From positions 1-20,891 of the forward strand of contig CAKRYM010000007.1 in NCBI GenBank assembly GCA_934427095.1: 20,891 nt of DNA, given 5' to 3'. Below are positions 6,239 through 12,699 of the stretch, in pieces (the stretch's first letter is position 1; every line of letters starts with the position of its first letter). The stretch comes from an uncultured Bacillota bacterium. Its GTDB lineage: Bacteria > Bacillota > Dehalobacteriia > UBA4068. Position numbers and translations under genes: made by a program. The notes under the pieces were generated by a model. It was not told the origin of the DNA and searched no databases. It saw nothing but the letters and a program-made list of their open reading frames with translations.

Positions 6239-8787
6239 AAGGCTTAACCGTGGGGATATTGGCCCATGTAGACGCAGGCAAAACCACCCTGGTGGAAAGC
6301 TTGCTCTATGCCGCGGGCAAACTGGATAAGCCTGGCCGGGTGGATCATGGCAACGCTTTTTTGGATAGCCATGCCTTGGAAAAAGAAAGGGGCATCACCA
6401 TTTTTAGCCAGGTGGCTACCTTGGATTTGCCAAGCGGGGGGAAGCTTACCCTCTTGGACACGCCGGGGCATGTGGATTTTGCCGCGGAAATGGAGCGTGC
6501 CCTGGATATTTTGGATTACGCTGTTTTGGTGATTAGCGGCAGCGAAGGGGTACAGGCCCATACGGAAACCCTGTGGCGTTTGCTGAACGCCTATCATTTA
6601 CCGGTCTTTCTCTTTGTGACCAAAATGGACATGGCCCAAAGAAGCAAAGGACAGCTTTTGCAGGAGCTAAAGGAAAGGCTGGACATGGCCTGTGTGGACA
6701 TGGGGGAAACAGAAGCCCTCATCCAGGAGGAAATGGCCCTTTTGGACGAAACCATGCTCAACCATTATGTGGAGACAGGGGAATTACCCTTGGCCTTGCA
6801 GCGGCAAATGATACGTACCCGCAAGGCCTTTCCTGTGTATTTTGGTTCTGGTTTGCAGCAAGAGGGAATAGGGGAATTCCTCAGCGGCTTGGAACGCTAT
6901 ACCATGGCCAGGGAATGGAGCCAAGGCTTTGGGGCTAAGGTGTATAAAATCAGCCGCACCCCCCAGGGGAATCGGCTAACCTATTTGAAGCTGACCGGCG
7001 GTAAGCTCCGGGTCAGAACCCCCTTGCGCTATCATCCCCCGGGGGAAGAAAGCCCCTGGTTAGAAGAACGAATCACGGAAATCCGCTTATACAGCGGAGA
7101 GAAATACCAGGTGACAGAGGAAGTGTCCGCTGGGGAGCTTTGCGCGGTGGTGGGCTTATCCAAGACCTATGTGGGCCAGGGCTTAGGGGTTGAGCCGGAA
7201 AGCCGCCCGCCCATGCTGACCCCGTTTTTGGTCTATGGCTTAAGCTTTCCTTTGGGAACGGATTTGCGTCAGGCTTATGGGGCCTTAAAGCAAGTAGAGG
7301 AAGAGGACCCAGCTTTGCATGTGTTTTGGCAGGAGAAAAGCCGCCAAATTCAAGTGCAGCTTATGGGGGAGGTACAAATGGAAATCCTCCGTTCCCTTCT
7401 TTGGGAACGGTTTCAATTGGCAGTGGAGCCGGATCAGGGCCATATTCTATATGGAGAAACCATTGCCCAAGAAGTAGAAGGGGTGGGGCATTTTGAGCCC
7501 TTGCGCCATTATGCGGAAGTGCATTTGCTCCTGACTCCCTTGCCCAGAGGCAGCGGACTGCAATTCGCCTCTGTTTGTAGCGAGGATGTGTTGGAGGGCC
7601 ATTGGCAGCGGTTGATTCTCAGCCATTTGCAGGAAAAGCCCTTGCTGGGCGTATTGGCCAATTCCCCTCTGATGGATATGAAAATCACCCTGCTTACCGG
7701 TAGGGCTCATTTGAAGCATACGGAAGGGGGCGATTTCCGCCAGGCCACTTTCCGGGCTTTACGCCAAGGGCTAATGCAGGCGGAAAGTATTTTGCTGGAG
7801 CCTTGGTACGCCTTTCGCTTAGGGGTAAGCGGGGAGCATATCGGCCGGGCCATTAGCGATATCCGCGCCATGAGCGGGGAATTCGTTGGCCCTGAGGAAG
7901 AAGGGGGCTTGCTGGTTTTGCGCGGCCGGGCCCCTGCCAGGGAAATGCAGCATTATGCCCAGCAGGTGACGGCGTATACCCATGGCCAAGGGCAATTTTC
8001 CTATTGTTTGGACGGCTATGCCCCTTGTCATCACAGCGCTGCTGTGCAAAAGGAAATCGCCTATGACCCCTTGCAGGATAGGGAAAACCCGGCGGATTCC
8101 GTGTTCTGCGCCCATGGATCTGGGGTCATTATCCCTTGGGACCAGGTGAGGGAGCATATGCATGTGGATAGCGGCTGGCGGCCTCCGGAGGAAAAGACGG
8201 CACCTTTGCCTAAACTTCGCCCCAGAGTACAGGAAAAGAACCTGGACCTGGAGGAAAAAGAGCTGGAACAGATTATGCTCAGGGAATTCGGCCCCATTAA
8301 GCGGCCCTTGTACGGGGAAGTGAAACAGAAAGAAGAGGAAGCACAATTCACCTATGCCCCGAAAAAAGATGTTTTGCTCATTGACGGCTATAATGTGATT
8401 TACGCTTGGCCAACGTTAAAGGAAATGGCCCAGACGGATTTGGACGGGGCCAGGAAAAAACTCATGGATCGCTTAGACAATTATCAAGCCTATACCCAAA
8501 GCCATATGGTACTGGTGTTCGATGCGTATCATGTGCCGGGGAATCAGCAAACCACCTTTTCCCACCATGGGGTACAGGTGGTCTTTACCAAGGAAAGGGA
8601 AACCGCCGACGCCTTAATCGAACGGCTGTTGCAGGACATTGGCCAAAATTACGGGGTCAGGGTGGTGACCTCCGACGGCTTGATTCAGCTGGCTGCGGTG
8701 CGCAAAGGCGTGCTGCGCGTATCTGCCCGGGAATTTGAACAGGAGGTTTGCCGGGTGGAGGAGGAGATTCGCCGCAATTTGCCTTAA
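6235..8787 (+). CDS. TetM/EF-G-like translational GTPase fused to a C-terminal Rae1/YacP-type NYN ribonuclease domain
   Basis: An 850-residue protein. The G domain has G1 AHVDAGKTT (10-18), switch I KERGITIFSQ, G3 DTPGHVDF (75-82) and G4 TKMD (129-132), where Thr replaces the usual Asn. Domains II-V of a ribosomal-protection-type GTPase follow; the EF-G domain-V-like part contains SGEHIGRAISDIRAMSGEF and later YTHGQGQFSYCLDGY. After a charged linker (about 650-710) comes an NYN domain from about 712: DVLLIDGYNVIYAW, KERETADALIE and VVTSDG supply acidic residues D717, D792 and D814. This closely resembles Rae1 (YacP), which cleaves mRNA in the ribosomal A site. The inferred role is ribosome rescue or A-site mRNA cleavage driven by a GTPase arm. 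Tetracycline resistance is unproven. I use the ATG at 6235, preceded by GGGGGAG; it overlaps the upstream stop. Confidence 0.9.
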   Translation: MKGLTVGILAHVDAGKTTLVESLLYAAGKLDKPGRVDHGNAFLDSHALEKERGITIFSQVATLDLPSGGKLTLLDTPGHVDFAAEMERALDILDYAVLVISGSEGVQAHTETLWRLLNAYHLPVFLFVTKMDMAQRSKGQLLQELKERLDMACVDMGETEALIQEEMALLDETMLNHYVETGELPLALQRQMIRTRKAFPVYFGSGLQQEGIGEFLSGLERYTMAREWSQGFGAKVYKISRTPQGNRLTYLKLTGGKLRVRTPLRYHPPGEESPWLEERITEIRLYSGEKYQVTEEVSAGELCAVVGLSKTYVGQGLGVEPESRPPMLTPFLVYGLSFPLGTDLRQAYGALKQVEEEDPALHVFWQEKSRQIQVQLMGEVQMEILRSLLWERFQLAVEPDQGHILYGETIAQEVEGVGHFEPLRHYAEVHLLLTPLPRGSGLQFASVCSEDVLEGHWQRLILSHLQEKPLLGVLANSPLMDMKITLLTGRAHLKHTEGGDFRQATFRALRQGLMQAESILLEPWYAFRLGVSGEHIGRAISDIRAMSGEFVGPEEEGGLLVLRGRAPAREMQHYAQQVTAYTHGQGQFSYCLDGYAPCHHSAAVQKEIAYDPLQDRENPADSVFCAHGSGVIIPWDQVREHMHVDSGWRPPEEKTAPLPKLRPRVQEKNLDLEEKELEQIMLREFGPIKRPLYGEVKQKEEEAQFTYAPKKDVLLIDGYNVIYAWPTLKEMAQTDLDGARKKLMDRLDNYQAYTQSHMVLVFDAYHVPGNQQTTFSHHGVQVVFTKERETADALIERLLQDIGQNYGVRVVTSDGLIQLAAVRKGVLRVSAREFEQEVCRVEEEIRRNLP

Positions 8788-8829
8788 ATAAGGCCGGGCG
8801 GGAAAAGCAGAGAAGAAAGGGAGAATGTC

Positions 8830-9147
8830 ATGAAAAAATGCCGCATTACCGTGATGCGTAAGGCCAGCTATCCGGATTTGATCGCCAAATACGAAAACCC
8901 CATCTCCCATCCTTGCGACTTAGAAGAGGGGCAGGTGTTCATCACCCAGGGCTGGATCAAACCCCCGAACTTTTGCGACAGCGCCTGGGAAAGTTTGTCC
9001 CCCTTTGTGATGACCTTAGCCTATGGGGGAGAGGATATTTATTCCGGTTGGATGCAGAACAAACGTTCGGCTATGATTTCCTGTAACGACGGTTTTCGGC
9101 CAGTGAGCTTTTTGATTGAAGCTTTGGACGAAGAAGCGGAAGAATAG
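8830..9147 (+). CDS. TIGR04076 family protein
   Basis: A 105-residue soluble protein that matches the pattern I know for TIGR04076: KCRITVMRK at the start, EEGQVFI, a CDSAWESLSPFVMTLAYGG core, and SCNDGFRPVSFLIE near the end. Cys residues at positions 4, 35, 55 and 91 could bind metal or be redox active, but no function is established for the family. It lies 42 nt after the GTPase-NYN stop with AAGGGAG before its ATG, and is the last gene before the terminator at 9160-9188. It is probably the third gene of the operon. Confidence 0.8.
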   Translation: MKKCRITVMRKASYPDLIAKYENPISHPCDLEEGQVFITQGWIKPPNFCDSAWESLSPFVMTLAYGGEDIYSGWMQNKRSAMISCNDGFRPVSFLIEALDEEAEE

Positions 9148-9159
9148 CTTTACCGATGA

Positions 9160-9188
9160 AAAAGCCCTGTGTGTATCACAGGGCTTTT
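9160..9188 (+). terminator. Intrinsic terminator of the GTPase-NYN operon
   Basis: A perfect stem AAAAGCCCTGTG (9160-9171) / CACAGGGCTTTT (9177-9188) with a 5-nt loop, starting 12 nt past the TIGR04076 stop. The A and T flanks make it potentially bidirectional. Confidence 0.93.
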
Positions 9189-9323
9189 GTTATTCCTTTT
9201 GGCCCATTCTGCTCTTAATGCGCGCCAAAACATGCTTATCCCTCCTTTCTGAGAAACAGCCATCTGCCCAGGCAGAAAAAGAAGAGGCTCCAAAGGAGCA
9301 GCAGGCCGGTGGCAGAGGAAAAG

Positions 9324-9488
9324 GAGGGAATCATTCAAGTCCTTAGCCCAGACGGGCGCGCGCCCCATGGCACGGGCTTAAAACTGGTGGCGCAAATTGC
9401 CTTAGCCCATGGGGGAAGGGCCAGCTTTTTTACGGAAAACCGCTTTCGCTGTACCTTGGAACTGCCGGTTTTTCCCCAGACAGAATAA
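9324..9488 (+). pseudogene. Decayed C-terminal end of a histidine kinase (HATPase_c tail)
   Basis: In the frame ending at TAA 9486-9488 the sequence reads EGIIQVL...HGTGLKLVAQIALAHGG... then FTENRFRCTLELP. HGTGLKL looks like the G2 box of GHKL ATPases, and AHGG plus a final LP is the usual end of such kinases. Upstream, the frame stays open only to 9219, has no ATG and turns into unrelated basic sequence, and the N/G1 boxes and the His phosphoacceptor domain are missing. I read this as a relic of a deleted sensor-kinase gene. The small size leaves room for chance. Confidence 0.5.
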
Positions 9489-9507
9489 ACCCCCTGGGGT
9501 TTCTTTT
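9487..9507 (+). terminator. Weak terminator-like palindrome after the kinase relic
   Basis: AAACCCCCTGGGGTTT (9487-9502) can form a 6-bp stem with a 4-nt loop, followed by CTTTT. It overlaps the relic's stop codon, as expected for its former terminator. Confidence 0.5.
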
Positions 9508-9570
9508 CTGTCCTTTAGCTGACGTTTAAGGGAACAAAAAGCGAAAATCCCAGGTAAAGCCAGGGGACAA

Positions 9571-9604
9571 AAAGGGCAAAATTTTTCCCTTTGGACCAAG
9601 GTCC
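9571..9604. promoter_or_regulatory. Two abutting palindromes upstream of the MFS promoter
   Basis: The palindrome at 9571-9592 has 11-bp arms with one mismatch (AAAGGGCAAAA / TTTTTCCCTTT). It abuts the perfect 12-bp palindrome GGACCAAGGTCC at 9593-9604. The -35 hexamer begins 3 bp further on. They may be binding sites for a regulator other than the MerR protein, or an RNA hairpin from read-through. Confidence 0.4.
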
Positions 9605-9606
9605 CC

Positions 9607-9637
9607 TTGACTTTACAACAAGTGTAAGTCATACACT
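9607..9637 (+). promoter_or_regulatory. MerR-type promoter with 19-bp spacer, upstream of the MFS gene
   Basis: TTGACT (9607-9612) and TACACT (9632-9637) are 19 bp apart, the over-long spacing typical of MerR-activated promoters. The spacer holds an imperfect dyad, GACTTTACA (9609-9617) and TGTAAGTC (9623-9630), placed as in BmrR-type operators. The neighbouring BmrR-like regulator (11332-12267) is the natural candidate. Confidence 0.72.
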
Positions 9638-9680
9638 AAATCTAGAACTCCCCATGGGGGAAGGACAGAGGAGGGGTATG

Positions 9681-10982
9681 ATGCGAGAACAGATAACCCA
9701 AGCCATTGCCGAAGCGAAAACCAACCGCTTCCATGTGCTGATGATGGCAATGGCCATGTTTGTGATTTTAACAGAAGGTTATGATTTGGTGATTTACGGC
9801 TCCATCAAAAGCCAGCTTATTGCAGAATGGGGCATGAGCCAAGTGACAGCGGGCTTAATTGGCTCCGTGGCTTTGGTGGGTATGATGGTAGGCTCCTTTA
9901 CCTTAGGTTTATTGGCGGATATTTTAGGAAGAAAACGGGTGCTGATCTTTTGCGTGGCCCTCTTTTCCCTGTCCACCGGGTTGGCTGGTTTCATGCACGG
10001 GCCCATCAGCTTTTCCATTTTCCGTTTTCTGGCTGGTTTAGGCATCGGCGGCGCCATGCCCAATGCCATCGGCCTTCTTTCGGACTATATCCCCAAGCAT
10101 AGCAAAAGCACCCTCATCGCCACGGCCATGGCCGGCATTCAGGTGGGCGGGATTTTGGCTCCCTTGCTTTGCATTGCGACTGGGGACAGTGGTTGGCGGA
10201 TTTGCCTGTGGGTGGCCTTTTTGCCTTTGCTGATGATCCCGGTCATGGTGCGCTGGTTGCCCAATTCCATTGACTATGCCTTGGCCCATCAGGAATACGC
10301 CATGTTGCAAAAGAATGTCCTTAAGGCCGCGCCCTTGTTTAAGGGGGAAATTTCCGCTGCAACCTGCGCTGCTTTACCGCAAGCGGAAGAAAAATCCCCA
10401 GTGGCGGAATTGTTCGTCCAGGGGAGAGCCAGAAATACGGTTTTGTGCTGGCTGGCCTTTTTCATGGGGTTGCTGATGATTTACGGCTTAAACACTTGGC
10501 TGCCGGAACTGATGCAGGCCGCGGGGTATAATTTGGGTTCCAGCTTGACCTTCCTCTTGGCGCTGAATGTGGCGGCCCTGTTCGGCTCCTTTATCTTAGG
10601 CATGGTGGCAGACCGTACCAATATTAAACGCTTGCTGGTGATTTTGTACTTGGTAGGCGTCGTATCCATGATGCTCCTTTCCATAAAGAGCAATATCGTG
10701 GTGGCGTACATTCTGATTTCTATTTGCGGGGTTTGCGTAAACGGCCCCCAGAACGTAGGCACTTCCTTTGTGGCCAGCAATTATCCCAGCCATGTGCGTT
10801 CCACGGGCTTAGGGGTTTGCAATACCGTAGGCCGGTTGGGGGGGATTTTAGGCCCCACCTTGGGCGGGTTCTTGATGTCCGCTGCTTTGCCTATGTTCTT
10901 TAACTGCCTGGCTTTTGCCATCCCTGGTTTAATCGCCGCTGGCGCTTATGGCTTTTGCCGGCAGAATAAGTCCAAAGCTTAA
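9681..10982 (+). CDS. MFS transporter, aromatic acid:H+ symporter (AAHS)-like
   Basis: A 433-residue protein with about 12 predicted hydrophobic segments. The first segment contains TEGYDLVIYG, like the DGFD motif of AAHS carriers such as BenK and PcaK. The TM2-3 loop has the MFS signature LADILGRKR, and the matching second-half loop has GMVADRTNIKR. A charged central loop (about 210-250) separates the halves. Substrate is inferred only as a small organic or aromatic acid. Two adjacent ATGs (9678 and 9681) follow AGGAGG at 9669-9674; 9681 gives the better 6-nt spacing. It has its own MerR-type promoter and ends before the terminator at 11101-11129, so it is transcribed separately from the gcvPA operon but probably controlled by the same regulator. 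Confidence 0.85.
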   Translation: MREQITQAIAEAKTNRFHVLMMAMAMFVILTEGYDLVIYGSIKSQLIAEWGMSQVTAGLIGSVALVGMMVGSFTLGLLADILGRKRVLIFCVALFSLSTGLAGFMHGPISFSIFRFLAGLGIGGAMPNAIGLLSDYIPKHSKSTLIATAMAGIQVGGILAPLLCIATGDSGWRICLWVAFLPLLMIPVMVRWLPNSIDYALAHQEYAMLQKNVLKAAPLFKGEISAATCAALPQAEEKSPVAELFVQGRARNTVLCWLAFFMGLLMIYGLNTWLPELMQAAGYNLGSSLTFLLALNVAALFGSFILGMVADRTNIKRLLVILYLVGVVSMMLLSIKSNIVVAYILISICGVCVNGPQNVGTSFVASNYPSHVRSTGLGVCNTVGRLGGILGPTLGGFLMSAALPMFFNCLAFAIPGLIAAGAYGFCRQNKSKA

Positions 10983-11060
10983 GGAAACATAAGGAAAAGA
11001 AAAAAGAAAAAATAAAATAAGGAAGACAAGGCAACAGAGAGCTTTTTCAAACGGAAAATC

Positions 11061-11129
11061 AGCGGGGTTACACCTCCTCAACTGCATGACCCCGCTAACA
11101 AAAAACCGCCCTATATAGGGCGGTTTTTT
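11061..11129 (+). ncRNA. Candidate small RNA / 3' UTR element with CCUCCU loop plus terminator
   Basis: A 10-bp stem (AGCGGGGTTA 11061-11070 with TGACCCCGCT 11087-11096, one G-U pair) exposes a 16-nt loop containing CCTCCT, complementary to a Shine-Dalgarno sequence. Four nt later comes a strong intrinsic terminator. C-rich loops next to a terminator are a known layout of Gram-positive regulatory RNAs. No separate promoter is visible, so it could be processed from the MFS transcript. Confidence 0.3.
11101..11129 (+). terminator. Intrinsic terminator after the MFS gene
   Basis: AAAAACCGCCC (11101-11111) pairs with GGGCGGTTTTTT (11118-11129) around the small loop TATATA. Near-perfect symmetry makes it potentially bidirectional. 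It lies about 120 nt past the MFS stop. Confidence 0.93.
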
Positions 11130-11168
11130 GCATGGTGGAAAAAAATTCACTTTTTCTACAAAAGAGGC

Positions 11169-11200
11169 TTTACCTTCGAGTTGGGTTGAAGTATTATAAT
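11169..11200 (+). promoter_or_regulatory. Promoter of the merR gene with an operator-like dyad
   Basis: TTTACC (11169-11174) lies upstream of a perfect TATAAT (11195-11200), 20 bp apart, or 17 bp from an overlapping TATTAT. Between them the imperfect dyad CTTCgag...ttGAAG (11174-11191) resembles MerR-family operators, suggesting autoregulation. Confidence 0.5.
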
Positions 11201-11331
11201 AAAACATTATGAGGCCCCAATGGAAAAGGTTTTTCGTTTTGGGCAAAAAGAGCAGGGAGAATGAGGTAGGGCAAAGAAAGAAAAGAATCAGTAGCCTGAT
11301 GTAAGGACGAGATAGAAAAGGAGGATGCGGG

Positions 11332-12267
11332 ATGAAAATGTATACCATCGGCGAGCTGTCCAGCTTGACGGATATCCCCGCCACCACCCTCAGGTATTAC
11401 GATCAGGAAGGCCTGTTGCAGCCGGAAATCCGTAACGCGGCCAATGGCTACCGTTATTATTCGGAAAAGCAGCTCTTGCAGGCGGAAATGATTAAAGAGC
11501 TGAAGATTTACGGCATCAGCATACAGGATATCCAGGTGATTTTGGAAAAACGGGACCATAATTATTTGGAGGAACAGCTTAGGCTGCGGGTGGAGGCTCT
11601 TTCCCATGAGGTGGAACAGCTCAATCAGCAATTGCTTTGTACCCAGTACGCCCATCAGCGTCTTTTGGAAGGGTGCAACCGCTTAAAGGCCTTTTCCTCC
11701 CAGGAAAGCGAAGGGAAAGAGCCAGCCAACTTATACCAGGTGGAGTTTTACACCATGCCCGATACCTGGGTATTGTCCACTCGGTATCAGAGCCGTATTT
11801 TTGCGGACAGTTTTTTTATAAACCGCTCTTTGGAGCTGTTATCTTTACGGGAACGCTATAACCTGTTTCCCGCCGGCGCTTTGCTGGGGATTTTCCATGA
11901 GGGGTACGCTGCCCAATTTACCCATGAAAGCGGAGATTTGGAATTGTGTATGCCGGTAATGGTGGGAAAAGAGCAAGAGGCAGAAGATATCCCGGAATTG
12001 AAGCTAATGAAAGGCTGTACTTGCGTATCCACCATGCATGTGGGGCATTATAAGTTTTCTTACCGGGCTTATTTGGTGCTGTTAGAATGGATAGAGAACA
12101 GCCCTTATCGCATCACCGGACCGCCCATGGAAATTTATGTGCTGGACCCGGGGACTTGCGTCAATTTTGACCATTTTATTACCCGGATTTGCTTCCCCAT
12201 TGCCTTAAAGGAAACAGGGGAACAACCAATGGAAAACCCGGAGGAAGAAGAAAGCAAAACAGAATAA
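11332..12267 (+). CDS. MerR-family regulator, BmrR-like with GyrI-type effector-binding domain
   Basis: A 311-residue cytosolic regulator. Residues 1-70 are a MerR winged helix: YTIGELSSLTDIPATTLRYY, then NGYRYYSEKQL. About 75-125 is the dimerising coiled coil. From about 130 to 295 is a GyrI/BmrR-like small-molecule domain with the typical second half (MHVGHYKFSYRAYLVLLEWI, GPPMEIYVLDP). The C-terminal tail is acidic. Such proteins twist promoters with 19-20-bp spacers when ligand binds. AAGGAGG lies 7 nt before the ATG. It sits between two promoters with 19-bp spacers (9607-9637 and 12507-12537), so it probably controls the MFS gene and the gcvPA operon. The ligand is unknown; it could be the cluster's substrate. 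Confidence 0.92.
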   Translation: MKMYTIGELSSLTDIPATTLRYYDQEGLLQPEIRNAANGYRYYSEKQLLQAEMIKELKIYGISIQDIQVILEKRDHNYLEEQLRLRVEALSHEVEQLNQQLLCTQYAHQRLLEGCNRLKAFSSQESEGKEPANLYQVEFYTMPDTWVLSTRYQSRIFADSFFINRSLELLSLRERYNLFPAGALLGIFHEGYAAQFTHESGDLELCMPVMVGKEQEAEDIPELKLMKGCTCVSTMHVGHYKFSYRAYLVLLEWIENSPYRITGPPMEIYVLDPGTCVNFDHFITRICFPIALKETGEQPMENPEEEESKTE

Positions 12268-12306
12268 AGCGGGATTCATCTCATGAAACACAGCCAAACA
12301 CAACAG

Positions 12307-12338
12307 GAGCCTGGGGGTTACCCCCAGGCTCTTTTTTT
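12307..12338 (+). terminator. Intrinsic terminator of the merR gene
   Basis: An 11-bp perfect stem GAGCCTGGGGG/CCCCCAGGCTC (12307-12317, 12321-12331) with a TTA loop and seven Ts. It is the strongest terminator in the window and insulates the downstream operon. Confidence 0.96.
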
Positions 12339-12351
12339 CTCCATCAAGCAG

Positions 12352-12370
12352 ACCTTCCGCGGGGTGAAGG
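12352..12370. promoter_or_regulatory. Second MerR-operator-like dyad, no -10 attached
   Basis: ACCTTC followed by GGGGTGAAGG gives arms CCTTC/GAAGG (12353-12357, 12366-12370). It resembles the dyad in the merR promoter (ACCTTC ... GGGTTGAAG) but has no -10 at the right distance. It could be an auxiliary site or chance. The rest of 12371-12506 shows nothing I can interpret. Confidence 0.2.
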
Positions 12371-12506
12371 AAAAAGCAAGTCCTTATGTATAAAGGCGCT
12401 TTCTTCGGCATATTTTTCCTGAGCAGGAGTTTTGTTGAAAAAGGGCGAGTTGTTTCTTTGTGTGATAAAGGGGTGAACTTTTTTTGAGTAAAGGGTGTTT
12501 TTTCTA

Positions 12507-12537
12507 TTGACTTTGTAATGACTAGAAACTTTATACT
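12507..12537 (+). promoter_or_regulatory. 19-bp-spacer promoter of the gcvPA-like operon
   Basis: TTGACT (12507-12512) and TATACT (12532-12537) are 19 bp apart, as at 9607-9637, and both start TTGACTTT. The spacer dyad is weak here, so MerR control rests on spacing and shared sequence. The leader to the ATG at 12700 is about 155 nt. Confidence 0.6.
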
Positions 12538-12558
12538 GTTTTTGCAAAGGGAAAAAGG

Positions 12559-12586
12559 GCCTTTCGCCCCGGCAAAGACGAAAGGC
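12559..12586 (+). promoter_or_regulatory. 5' UTR stem-loop in the gcvPA leader
   Basis: A perfect 8-bp stem GCCTTTCG/CGAAAGGC (12559-12566, 12579-12586) with a 12-nt loop, about 20 nt after the expected transcription start, followed by a purine-rich unstructured stretch. It has no U-tract and does not match the glycine riboswitch. It may stabilise the mRNA or be an unrecognised element. Confidence 0.4.
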
Positions 12587-12699
12587 TTAGACCTGAAGCA
12601 GCAAACAGAAGCGGAACAAAACAATTCGAACAAAGCAATGAAGAAAACAAAGAAACCATGTTGTGAGAATGGGAATTTCATTTGCAAGGAGGAGATTGT

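Noticed and set aside
6235..8787. Calling the GTPase a tetracycline-resistance gene (tetM/tetO)
   Set aside because: It shares the fold but has a different C-terminal region, an added NYN domain and a housekeeping-type operon context, with no mobile element nearby.
9116..9346. A 76-codon plus-strand frame overlapping the end of the TIGR04076 gene
   Set aside because: It starts inside a confident gene in another frame, runs through the terminator, and has low-complexity Lys/Glu/Gln content without a ribosome binding site.
11061..11096. Cyclic-di-GMP (GEMM) riboswitch suggested by AGCGGGGTTAC
   Set aside because: Only this short string resembles the aptamer's second stem; the rest of the core is missing and the element lies at a transcript's 3' end.
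12538..12699. Glycine riboswitch upstream of the gcvPA-like gene
   Set aside because: The conserved core segments of the glycine aptamer are not present; only one simple hairpin is seen.
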